Source: Roseovarius sp.
GTDB lineage: Bacteria; Pseudomonadota; Alphaproteobacteria; Rhodobacterales; Rhodobacteraceae
Assembly: GCA_023260815.1 (NCBI GenBank)
Contig: JALQUE010000335.1
Span: 1 to 5,116 of the forward strand
Direction: 5' to 3'
Length of the DNA stretch: 5,116 nucleotides
Shown here: positions 1-5,102 of the stretch, in pieces
Layout of the letters: every line of letters begins with the position of its first letter
Numbering within the stretch: position 1 is the stretch's first letter
The notes under the pieces: model-generated
What the model saw: the letters and a program-made list of their open reading frames with translations, nothing else
What the model was told of the DNA's origin: nothing
Database searches by the model: none
Program-made: the position numbers and the translations under genes

Positions 1-140
1 ATGAAACCATCGAAGGTAATGAAGAAAAACTTCGTTTTGCTAACTTTAAAGTTACTATCGACGAACGTCAGCACGCTGTCGATACAGGCGGAAAAATGGA
101 GGAGCAGAGAGTTCCTTATAACCTCATGCAGGAAGGATAG
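1..140 (+). pseudogene. Truncated phage major capsid protein fragment (N4-gp56/DUF4043-like), open at left edge
   Basis: The third forward frame is open from the left edge (first full codon at base 3) for 45 codons to a TAG at 138-140. Readable pieces are IEGNEEKLRF, VTIDERQHAVDTGGKM and EEQRVPYNLMQEG. From memory, the order EGNEE, then a beta-strand ending in ID-x-x-x-H-A-V, then GKM-x-x-QR-V-P, matches a conserved segment in the first half of N4-gp56/DUF4043-family major capsid proteins of tailed phages. Those proteins are several hundred residues long and continue well past this segment, so the TAG seems to truncate the protein. No other frame continues the similarity after base 140. GC is 42% here, far below the downstream operon, and codons favour A/T endings (GAA, AAA, CTT, CGT, GCT). 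It could be a prophage remnant, a phage-insertion edge or an assembly chimera. An intact end of an unrelated protein is possible; the family call is moderate. Confidence 0.5.
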
Positions 141-172
141 GTCGCGCCCCGGTTTCCGGCAAGGCCGATCAC

Positions 173-212
173 CCGTTACAAAAGCTTCACCAGAGTGTCA
201 CACGGCTTTCGA
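173..212 (+). promoter_or_regulatory. Candidate Pho box array upstream of phnC
   Basis: Four half-site-like cores occur at an exact 11-bp period: GTTAC at 175, TTCAC at 186, GTCAC at 197 and TTCGA at 208. PhoB half-sites (CTGTCAT-like with a GTCA core) repeat at 11 bp, and phosphonate uptake operons are classic PhoB targets. The third copy, tGTCAC, is the best; the others each deviate at one or more core positions, so the match to consensus is weak overall. No convincing -10 hexamer is visible downstream; the region near 221-227 (cctagca) is a poor candidate. The spacing and position support phosphate-starvation control; the sequence match alone would not. Confidence 0.35.
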
Positions 213-230
213 GAAACCGGCCTAGCACCG

Positions 231-250
231 TCCCACGACTGCTGTGGGGG
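231..250 (+). promoter_or_regulatory. phnC ribosome binding site inside a small hairpin
   Basis: A G-run at 246-250 lies 7 bases before the GTG at 258 and is the only plausible Shine-Dalgarno site, so it fixes the phnC start. CCCAC at 232-236 can pair with GTGGG at 244-248 across a 7-base loop, with T231-G249 as a further wobble pair. Most of the G-run would then be masked. The stem is short, so an effect on translation is only a possibility. The ATG at 251 is in another frame and is not the start. Confidence 0.4.
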
Positions 251-257
251 ATGATAC

Positions 258-1082
258 GTGCTGAAGATTACCAAACTGACCAGAAAGTTCGGCCCGAACA
301 CGGCTGTCGATGCCGTGTCGTTCACTGTCGAAAAGCCGATGATGATCGGAATCATTGGCCGCTCGGGCGCCGGTAAATCGACGCTGCTGCGGATGCTGAA
401 CCGGCTGACCGACGCAAGCGATGGCAAGATCGCGTTCGAAGGTCGCGACGTCACGGCCCTGAAGGGGGACGCCAAGCGCGCCTGGCAATCCGATTGCGCG
501 ATGATCTTTCAGCAGTTCAATCTGGTGCCGCGTATGGATGTGGTGTCGAATGTGCTGCATGGCACGCTGAATCGCCGCTCGACGCTGGCGACGATGTTCA
601 ACCTTTATCCGCAGGCCGATATTTACCGCGCCATCGAAATCCTGGACCGTCTGGGGATCGCGGATCATGCGCCCAAGCGTGCCGAGGCGCTGTCGGGCGG
701 TCAACAACAGCGCGTCGCGATTGCCCGAGCGCTGATGCAGGACCCCAAGATCGTGCTGGCCGACGAGCCGATCGCCAGCCTTGATCCGATGAATGCCCAA
801 CTGGTCATGGACGACCTGCGCCGCATCCACGAAGAGGATGGCCGCACGGTGATCGCCAATCTGCACACGCTGGATACCGCGCGGCGCTATTGCGACCGGG
901 TGATCGGGATGCTGCATGGCCGGATCGTTTTCGACGGCACCCCCGAGCAACTGACCACGGGTGCCGCGCGCGACATTTACGGCGCCGATGCCGGGTTTTC
1001 CGAGGCCAGCACCTCGACCTCGATCGAGGCGCTGGAGCGTGCGGACGACCGTGCCATGCGCGCGGCCGAGGCCGCAATCTGA
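258..1082 (+). CDS. phnC: Phosphonate ABC transporter, ATP-binding protein PhnC
   Basis: Cytoplasmic ATPase of the phosphonate importer, expected to work as a dimer under the PhnE membrane subunits. All ABC motifs are present in order: Walker A GRSGAGKST at residues 34-42, Q-loop FQQFNLV at 84-90, signature LSGGQQQ at 145-151, Walker B IVLADEP at 165-171 with catalytic Glu170, D-loop SLD at 174-176 and switch His203. The 274-residue length is normal for PhnC, and the stretch FQQFNLVPRMDVVSNVL resembles known PhnC proteins. The start is GTG at 258, placed by a G-run 7 bases upstream; no in-frame ATG gives a better N-terminus, because the LKITKLTRKFG strand that begins the fold follows directly. 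It is the first gene of the operon, behind a possible Pho box. The extra C-terminal tail after about residue 250 is rich in Ala, Arg and acidic residues and looks unstructured. Confidence 0.96.
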   Translation: MLKITKLTRKFGPNTAVDAVSFTVEKPMMIGIIGRSGAGKSTLLRMLNRLTDASDGKIAFEGRDVTALKGDAKRAWQSDCAMIFQQFNLVPRMDVVSNVLHGTLNRRSTLATMFNLYPQADIYRAIEILDRLGIADHAPKRAEALSGGQQQRVAIARALMQDPKIVLADEPIASLDPMNAQLVMDDLRRIHEEDGRTVIANLHTLDTARRYCDRVIGMLHGRIVFDGTPEQLTTGAARDIYGADAGFSEASTSTSIEALERADDRAMRAAEAAI

Positions 1083-1090
1083 CGTTCTCC

Positions 1091-1120
1091 GCTCTGCCGT
1101 GGCATGCGGCAGAGCTTTCT
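1091..1120 (+). other. Intercistronic stem-loop between phnC and phnD
   Basis: GCTCTGCCG at 1091-1099 pairs perfectly with CGGCAGAGC at 1107-1115 around a 7-base loop, followed by TTTCTCT. It begins 8 bases after the phnC stop and ends well before the phnD ribosome site. The 9-bp GC-rich stem with a short pyrimidine tail could act as a partial terminator or attenuator, or as an RNA-stabilising structure at the 3' end of a processed phnC message. The T-tract is too broken for a confident intrinsic terminator, and the operon continues through it. Confidence 0.6.
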
Positions 1121-1159
1121 CTGAAACAGCTTCAAGACCGAAACCCGAAAGAGGATATC

Positions 1160-2059
1160 ATGAAGACACTGCTTGCTGCCATCGTGGCCACGACCGCCCT
1201 GACCGCCCCTGTCATGGCGCAGGACATTACCGAATTCCGCATCGGCGTTCTGGGTGGCGAAAACGCCCAGGACCGGATGACATCGAACGAGTGCTTCCGC
1301 GCCAAGGCCGAAGATTTGCTGGGCGTTCCGGTCAAGCTGTTCACGCCCGCCGATTACGACGGCGTGATCCAGGGCCTGCTGGGAGGCACCATCGACATGG
1401 CGTGGCTGGGCGCATCGGCCTATGCCAAGACCTATCTGACAGACCCCGAAGCGGTCGAGCCGGTTCTGGTGAAGGTCAACACCGACGGGTCGTATGGCTA
1501 TCACTCGATCGGATTTGCCCGCAAGGACAGCGGCATCGCGTCTCTTGAGGATATGAAGGACAAGAAATTCGGCTTCGGCGATCCCAACTCGACCTCGGGC
1601 TACCTGATCCCGTCAATCGAGATCCCGGCGCTGACCGGCGCGTCGATGGACAACGGCGCCTATTTCGGCGAGGTCGTGTTCACTGGCGGTCACGAGCAGA
1701 CCATCGTTGCCGTGAGCAATGGCGATGTGGATGGCGGGGTCACATGGGCCGACGGTATCGGCGAGTGGGAAGACGGCTATAACTCGGGCGCGCTGCGCAA
1801 GGCATCGGATGCGGGCCTTGTCGACATGAACGAGCTGGTAGAAATCTGGCGCTCGAAGCCGATCCCGGAAGGCCCGATCGTTCTGCGCAAGGACCTGCCC
1901 GAGCGCGTCAAGCTGGACATGGTCGCGATGACAGGCTCGCTCAAGGCACTGGACCCTGAATGCGCCTACAACTTCATGGCCGGTGACTCGCTTGGTGTGA
2001 TGCCGATCAACCATGACGCCTATCTGTCGATCATCGAGGCGCGCAAGTCCAAGATGTAA
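1160..2059 (+). CDS. phnD: Phosphonate ABC transporter, periplasmic substrate-binding protein PhnD
   Basis: Periplasmic receptor that captures phosphonates and delivers them to the PhnE channel. The 299-residue product starts with a Sec signal peptide: Lys2, a hydrophobic core, and a likely cleavage after APVMA at residue 20, leaving a mature end at Gln21. The PhnD-type ligand loop NSTSGYLIP is at 143-151; in E. coli PhnD the equivalent Ser-Thr-Ser holds the phosphonate oxygens. GGHE at 176-179 and DGGVTWAD at 191-198 supply acidic residues in the region that contacts the amino group of 2-aminoethylphosphonate in that protein, so an aminophosphonate ligand is plausible but not proven. There are only two cysteines in the mature protein (45 and 268), which could form a disulfide. 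Start ATG at 1160 has GAGGA at 1151-1155, 4 bases upstream. Stem-loops lie in the spacers on both sides, consistent with separate control of the amount of binding protein. Confidence 0.96.
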   Translation: MKTLLAAIVATTALTAPVMAQDITEFRIGVLGGENAQDRMTSNECFRAKAEDLLGVPVKLFTPADYDGVIQGLLGGTIDMAWLGASAYAKTYLTDPEAVEPVLVKVNTDGSYGYHSIGFARKDSGIASLEDMKDKKFGFGDPNSTSGYLIPSIEIPALTGASMDNGAYFGEVVFTGGHEQTIVAVSNGDVDGGVTWADGIGEWEDGYNSGALRKASDAGLVDMNELVEIWRSKPIPEGPIVLRKDLPERVKLDMVAMTGSLKALDPECAYNFMAGDSLGVMPINHDAYLSIIEARKSKM

Positions 2060-2079
2060 GCCGCACGGCGGATGCCTCG

Positions 2080-2101
2080 GCCGGTCCCTTGCGGGGCCGG
2101 C
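2080..2101 (+). other. Intercistronic stem-loop between phnD and phnE1
   Basis: GCCGGTCCC at 2080-2088 pairs with GGGGCCGGC at 2093-2101 through a 4-base loop (TTGC), with one T-G wobble in a 9-bp stem. A TTTT run follows only at 2116-2119, 14 bases past the stem, so this is not a standard intrinsic terminator. Its position just behind the binding-protein gene is typical of structures that protect the upstream message from 3' decay or reduce read-through into permease genes. This function is inferred from position. Confidence 0.55.
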
Positions 2102-2137
2102 TCGGGGTGGCGCCGTTTTCCTGCCTGTCATCTCGTC

Positions 2138-2143
2138 AAGGAG
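2138..2143 (+). promoter_or_regulatory. Shine-Dalgarno site that fixes the phnE1 start
   Basis: AAGGAG lies 9 bases before the ATG at 2153. An in-frame ATG at 2072 would add 27 residues, but it lies just upstream of the stem-loop, has no comparable ribosome site, and its extension (MPRPVPCGAGSG...) does not look like a permease N-terminus. The start at 2153 is preferred. Confidence 0.8.
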
Positions 2144-2152
2144 CCAAGCCGC

Positions 2153-3028
2153 ATGGCCGATACGTCGCTCGCCCGGAACAGGGCGGCGCCCGAGAGGGCC
2201 GCCATTCAGGACGCCTATATGGCCATGACGCGCACCAAGCGCATGTATGGCGGGATCATGCTGGTGATCTTCATCGCGCTGATGACATCGGGGTTCATGC
2301 TGGCCGATAGCCGCAATGCGGGCGGGTTCTGGGACGGGATTCTGAACATCTTTGCCTTTCCCGGCGAGGTTCTGGCCGAAGCGCGCGAGAAACTGTCTCT
2401 GATCCCGGCGCTGATGGTGAAATTTTTCCCATCGCTGATCGAGACGGTGAATATCGCGGCGGCGTCGACGCTGATCGGCGGGCTGATGGCGGTGGTGCTG
2501 TCGCTGCTGTCGACACGCGGTCTGGCGCGGTTCCCTGCGCTGGTTGCCCCGTTCCGCCGCTTGATGGACGTTCTGCGCGCGGTGCCCGAGATCGTGATCG
2601 CGCTGGTGCTGATCTTTATTCTGGGCGGCGGGCCGGTGCCGGCGATGATCGCGATTGCGCTGCATACGGCCGGTGCCTTGGGCAAGCTGTTTTCCGAGGT
2701 CAACGAGAATGCCAGCCTCAAGCCGCTTGAAGGGCTGGAATCGGTCGGGGCGACCTGGACCCAACGGATGATCCTGGGCGTGGTGCCACAGGTGGCGCCC
2801 AATTGGCTGAGTTATGCGCTGCTGCGGTTCGAGATCAATATCCGGGCGTCGGCGATCCTGGGTTTCGTGGGGTCGGGTGGGATCGGTTACGACCTCAAGA
2901 ACGCGTTCAGCTGGGGGCAGGGCCGATACGACGAGGTGGCGGCGATCTTTATCCTGCTGTTCCTGACGATCGTGTTTTTCGACCAGCTATCGAGCCATTA
3001 CCGCAACAAACTTGTCGGAAAGGTCTAA
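2153..3028 (+). CDS. phnE: Phosphonate ABC transporter, permease protein PhnE (first copy, PhnE1)
   Basis: Inner-membrane channel subunit of the phosphonate importer, 291 residues, close to the usual PhnE length. A cytoplasmic N-terminus of about 30 residues precedes the first membrane segment (about 33-51). The core permease domain begins near 91 (FPSLIETVNIAAAST), with further segments around 94-119, 139-157, 161-173, 219-245 and 262-276. The EAA loop that docks on PhnC is EGLESVGATWTQRMILGVVPQ-like at 193-213, with the key Gly199 and the closing VVPQ. FEINIR at 226-231 followed by GSGGIG at 240-245 is characteristic of PhnE. The start is ATG 2153 with AAGGAG 9 bases upstream. Only 3 bases separate its stop from phnE2, so the two are almost certainly co-translated. 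Two different phnE genes side by side are common in alphaproteobacteria, and the products probably pair as a heterodimer. Confidence 0.95.
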   Translation: MADTSLARNRAAPERAAIQDAYMAMTRTKRMYGGIMLVIFIALMTSGFMLADSRNAGGFWDGILNIFAFPGEVLAEAREKLSLIPALMVKFFPSLIETVNIAAASTLIGGLMAVVLSLLSTRGLARFPALVAPFRRLMDVLRAVPEIVIALVLIFILGGGPVPAMIAIALHTAGALGKLFSEVNENASLKPLEGLESVGATWTQRMILGVVPQVAPNWLSYALLRFEINIRASAILGFVGSGGIGYDLKNAFSWGQGRYDEVAAIFILLFLTIVFFDQLSSHYRNKLVGKV

Positions 3029-3031
3029 GCC

Positions 3032-4384
3032 ATGAGCGCAACAGCAGGGATGGTGACGGGCGGCGACCTGCGACAGGACGCGGTGGCGCGGTTTCGGCGC
3101 AAGCAGATCTTGGGCTTTGCGGCGCCGGCGGTGATCCTGGCCTATTTCGTCTATCTGTTCTTCGCCTTCGACATTGCAGGCCTGGTGGACCGTGCCCGCA
3201 TGGACAACGCGAAAATCCTTGTCGCCGACAGCTATAGCTACAAGACCCATATCACCCACGACAACCGCAATGGCGGTCTGAGCTTTGCCATCGAGGGTGA
3301 GAACAAGGGCACTTATCCCGACGGCATGATGCCGGGGTTCGTCACCGCCACGGGCGAAGATGCCTTGACGATCACGCTGGACGCGGGCGAGGTGGCCAAC
3401 ATCGAAGGATCGACCCTGCGCTATACGCTGCCGGATTACGGAACGGTCGTGGTGACGGTCGAGGGGCGGGATATTTCGGTCGAGACCCCGGACGGGACCA
3501 TTCCCGACTGGATCAGCGCCAGCAACGCCCGCGTCAACATCACCGGCGAGGGCGGTCGCGCGACCGTGACCCGCGCCCGTACCGAGGTCTATGTCTATTC
3601 CTATGGCTGGGAGCTGTTCTGGTTCACGCTGGACAGCCCGTTCTATGGCAAGTCCTTTGCCGAGCTGGCGGCATTGGCAGTATCGGGCGACCGGGTCATC
3701 GCGGGTCAGAGCAACCTTGCCGCCATGGTCGGCGAGGTCTGGAACAACAGCATGTGGCGGCACAAGGATGTGATCTGGGCGATCTTCGAGACGGTGCTGA
3801 TGGCCTTTCTGGGGACGATGGGGGCCGCCATCGTGGCGCTGCCGATGGCGTTCATTGCGGCGCGGAATTTCAACCGTCTGGCAAGCGTGCGGTTCGCGAT
3901 CCGGCGGGTGTTCGATTTCGTGCGGGGTGTGGATGGTCTGATCTGGACGATCATCCTGTCGCGCGCCTTTGGGCCGGGACCGATGACAGGCGCATTGGCA
4001 ATCCTGATCACCGACACCGGCAGCTTCGGCAAGATGTTCTCGGAGGCGCTTGAGAATGTGGATGACAAGCAGATCGAGGGCGTCACCTCGACCGGGGCCA
4101 AGCCATTGCAGCGGTACCGCTTTGGCGTGATCCCGCAGATCACCCCGGTCCTGCTGAGTCAGGTTCTGTATTACCTTGAATCCAACACGCGCAGCGCAAC
4201 GGTCATCGGTGCGATCACCGGGGGCGGCATCGGGCTTTTGCTGACACAGGCGATCATCACCCAGAAGGACTGGGAAGAGGTGAGCTATTACATCGTGCTG
4301 ATCATCATCATGGTGATCTTCATGGACACGTTGTCGGGCTGGTTGCGGCGCAAGCTGATCCGGTCCGATGACAGCGGCGTCTGA
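3032..4384 (+). CDS. phnE: Phosphonate ABC transporter, long permease protein PhnE (second copy, PhnE2) with periplasmic insert
   Basis: Second inner-membrane channel subunit, 450 residues, about 160 longer than PhnE1. A basic cytoplasmic N-terminus (RFRRKQ at 20-25) leads into membrane segment 1 at about 26-46. Residues about 50-245 then form a non-membrane insert, placed in the periplasm by the positive-inside rule and rich in alternating beta-strand patterns (for example 111-116, 138-144, 176-180 and 184-191). The permease domain resumes near 247 (VIWAIFETVLMAFLG). The EAA loop is at 349-369 (EGVTSTGAKPLQ through VIPQ). LESNTR at 382-387 and GGGIG at 397-401 match the equivalent motifs of PhnE1. 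The last membrane segment is about 418-435, followed by a basic tail WLRRKL. The start ATG 3032 is 3 bases after the phnE1 stop, with GGAAAGG at 3017-3023 as ribosome site. From memory, alphaproteobacterial PhnE2 proteins often have this length, so the insert is probably native rather than a fusion artefact; its role is unknown to me. Confidence 0.94.
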   Translation: MSATAGMVTGGDLRQDAVARFRRKQILGFAAPAVILAYFVYLFFAFDIAGLVDRARMDNAKILVADSYSYKTHITHDNRNGGLSFAIEGENKGTYPDGMMPGFVTATGEDALTITLDAGEVANIEGSTLRYTLPDYGTVVVTVEGRDISVETPDGTIPDWISASNARVNITGEGGRATVTRARTEVYVYSYGWELFWFTLDSPFYGKSFAELAALAVSGDRVIAGQSNLAAMVGEVWNNSMWRHKDVIWAIFETVLMAFLGTMGAAIVALPMAFIAARNFNRLASVRFAIRRVFDFVRGVDGLIWTIILSRAFGPGPMTGALAILITDTGSFGKMFSEALENVDDKQIEGVTSTGAKPLQRYRFGVIPQITPVLLSQVLYYLESNTRSATVIGAITGGGIGLLLTQAIITQKDWEEVSYYIVLIIIMVIFMDTLSGWLRRKLIRSDDSGV

Positions 4385-4423
4385 GCCGGGATGCATGAAG
4401 CGCCAGTGGCGATGCGGACTTGC

Positions 4424-4430
4424 AGAGGGA
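4424..4430 (+). promoter_or_regulatory. Shine-Dalgarno site that fixes the acetyltransferase start
   Basis: AGAGGGA lies 7 bases before the ATG at 4438. The alternative TTG at 4420 in the same frame would add only 6 residues and would place this ribosome site inside the coding region. The ATG is preferred. Confidence 0.75.
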
Positions 4431-4437
4431 CAAGCGG

Positions 4438-5055
4438 ATGAAAAGGTTGAACGCGGCGGCGCCCGTGATCCATCCAGAGTGCGAGATCATCGACAGCGAC
4501 ATGGGCGCCTATACCGAGATCGGGCGCGGCAGCCGCGTGGCACAGTCCGTGATCGGGGATTATTCCTATTGCGACAGGTATTGCGATATCGCCAATGCCG
4601 ACATTGGCCGGTTCAGCAATATCGCCAGCTTCGTGAGGATCGGCGCCACGGATCATCCACTGGACCGGGCGAGCCTGCATCATTTCCTGTACCGCTCGGC
4701 CAGCTATTGGGACGATGCGCCGGATGATGCCGCGTGGTTCGATCATCGCCGGTCTCGGCGGGCCAGCATCGGGCATGACACATGGATCGGGCATGACGCG
4801 CAGATCAAGCCGGGCCTGAGCGTGGGGCATGGTGCGGTTGTCGCCTCGGGGGCGATCGTCACGCGGGATGTGGCGCCATACACCATCGTTGCGGGCGTGC
4901 CGGCAAAACCTGTGCGCCGCCGCCAGCCCGCCGCCTTGGCCGAGCGGCTGATCGCCCTTGGCTGGTGGGACTGGACCCACGAGCGGCTGCGCGGCGCGCT
5001 GGAGGATTTCCGGGCGCTTCCGGTCGAGGCGTTTCTGGAGAAGCACGGCGGCTGA
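4438..5055 (+). CDS. Phosphonate-associated hexapeptide-repeat acetyltransferase (left-handed beta-helix family)
   Basis: Predicted cytoplasmic acyltransferase of 205 residues, resembling the transferase-hexapeptide proteins found in phosphonate operons (TIGR03308-type) and more distantly the xenobiotic/chloramphenicol acetyltransferases. The N-terminal half has imperfect hexapeptide turns (GAYTEIGRGSRV at 23-34, SVIGDY at 37-42, ADIGRFSNIASFVRIGA at 54-70). TDHP at 71-74 contains His73, which aligns by position with the catalytic His of the xenobiotic family. A loop of about 35 residues (75-108), rich in aromatic and charged residues, interrupts the helix. Coils resume at ASIGHDTWIGHDAQI (109-123), and the typical closing motif VAGVPAKPVR is at 151-160. 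A C-terminal helical tail with WWDW follows. The gene starts 53 bases after phnE2 in the same direction, so it is probably in the operon. The acceptor is unknown; an aminophosphonate or a C-P lyase intermediate is a guess from context. It is not the GNAT-type PhnO. Confidence 0.9.
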   Translation: MKRLNAAAPVIHPECEIIDSDMGAYTEIGRGSRVAQSVIGDYSYCDRYCDIANADIGRFSNIASFVRIGATDHPLDRASLHHFLYRSASYWDDAPDDAAWFDHRRSRRASIGHDTWIGHDAQIKPGLSVGHGAVVASGAIVTRDVAPYTIVAGVPAKPVRRRQPAALAERLIALGWWDWTHERLRGALEDFRALPVEAFLEKHGG

Positions 5056-5061
5056 CGGGAT

Positions 5062-5090
5062 GAAAAAGGGCGGCCCGGTCAGGGGCCGCC
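5062..5090 (-). terminator. Intrinsic terminator reading on the minus strand
   Basis: GGCGGCCC at 5069-5076 and GGGCCGCC at 5083-5090 form a perfect 8-bp GC stem with a 6-base loop. On the left is AAAAA at 5063-5067, so on the minus strand the hairpin is followed by CTTTTTC, the standard intrinsic terminator layout. On the plus strand it is followed by GCCGATACG with no T-run, so it would end the phn transcript only weakly. It begins 13 bases after the acetyltransferase stop. The arrangement implies a convergent gene from the right. Confidence 0.65.
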
Positions 5091-5102
5091 GCCGATACGT
5101 CA

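Noticed and set aside
203..219. Small bulged hairpin (CGG-TTT with AAACCG) as terminator of the capsid-like frame
   Set aside because: The stem is only 3+3 bp with a bulge and no T-run follows, so it is not a credible terminator.
1..225. Forward 74-residue frame starting with the ATG at base 1
   Set aside because: It runs in a different frame from the capsid-like peptide, crosses the composition break without change, and ends in a low-complexity translation of the leader. The frame beginning at base 3 has the recognisable motifs.
890..1159. Upstream in-frame extension of PhnD by 90 residues
   Set aside because: It overlaps phnC, has no ribosome site and would bury the clear signal peptide that begins at the ATG at 1160.
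2125..2138. Exact Pho half-site CTGTCAT followed by TCGTCAA before phnE1
   Set aside because: The two GTCA cores (2127 and 2135) are only 8 bp apart, not 11, and the site overlaps the phnE1 ribosome-binding region. A single half-site is expected by chance.
1613..2764. 383-residue open frame on the minus strand opposite phnD and phnE1
   Set aside because: Same antisense bias (repeated His, Arg and Gln), spans two real genes and their spacer, and shows no family motifs.
2987..4396. 469-residue open frame on the minus strand opposite phnE2
   Set aside because: Its sequence is dominated by His, Arg, Asp and Gln with no recognisable domain, as expected for the antisense of a GC-rich membrane protein. 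The plus-strand PhnE2 is unmistakable.
4391..4441. 16-codon frame from ATG 4391 whose TGA overlaps the acetyltransferase ATG
   Set aside because: No ribosome site precedes it and the peptide (MHEAPVAMRTCRGTSG) has no features. Translational coupling is possible but the overlap is easily chance.
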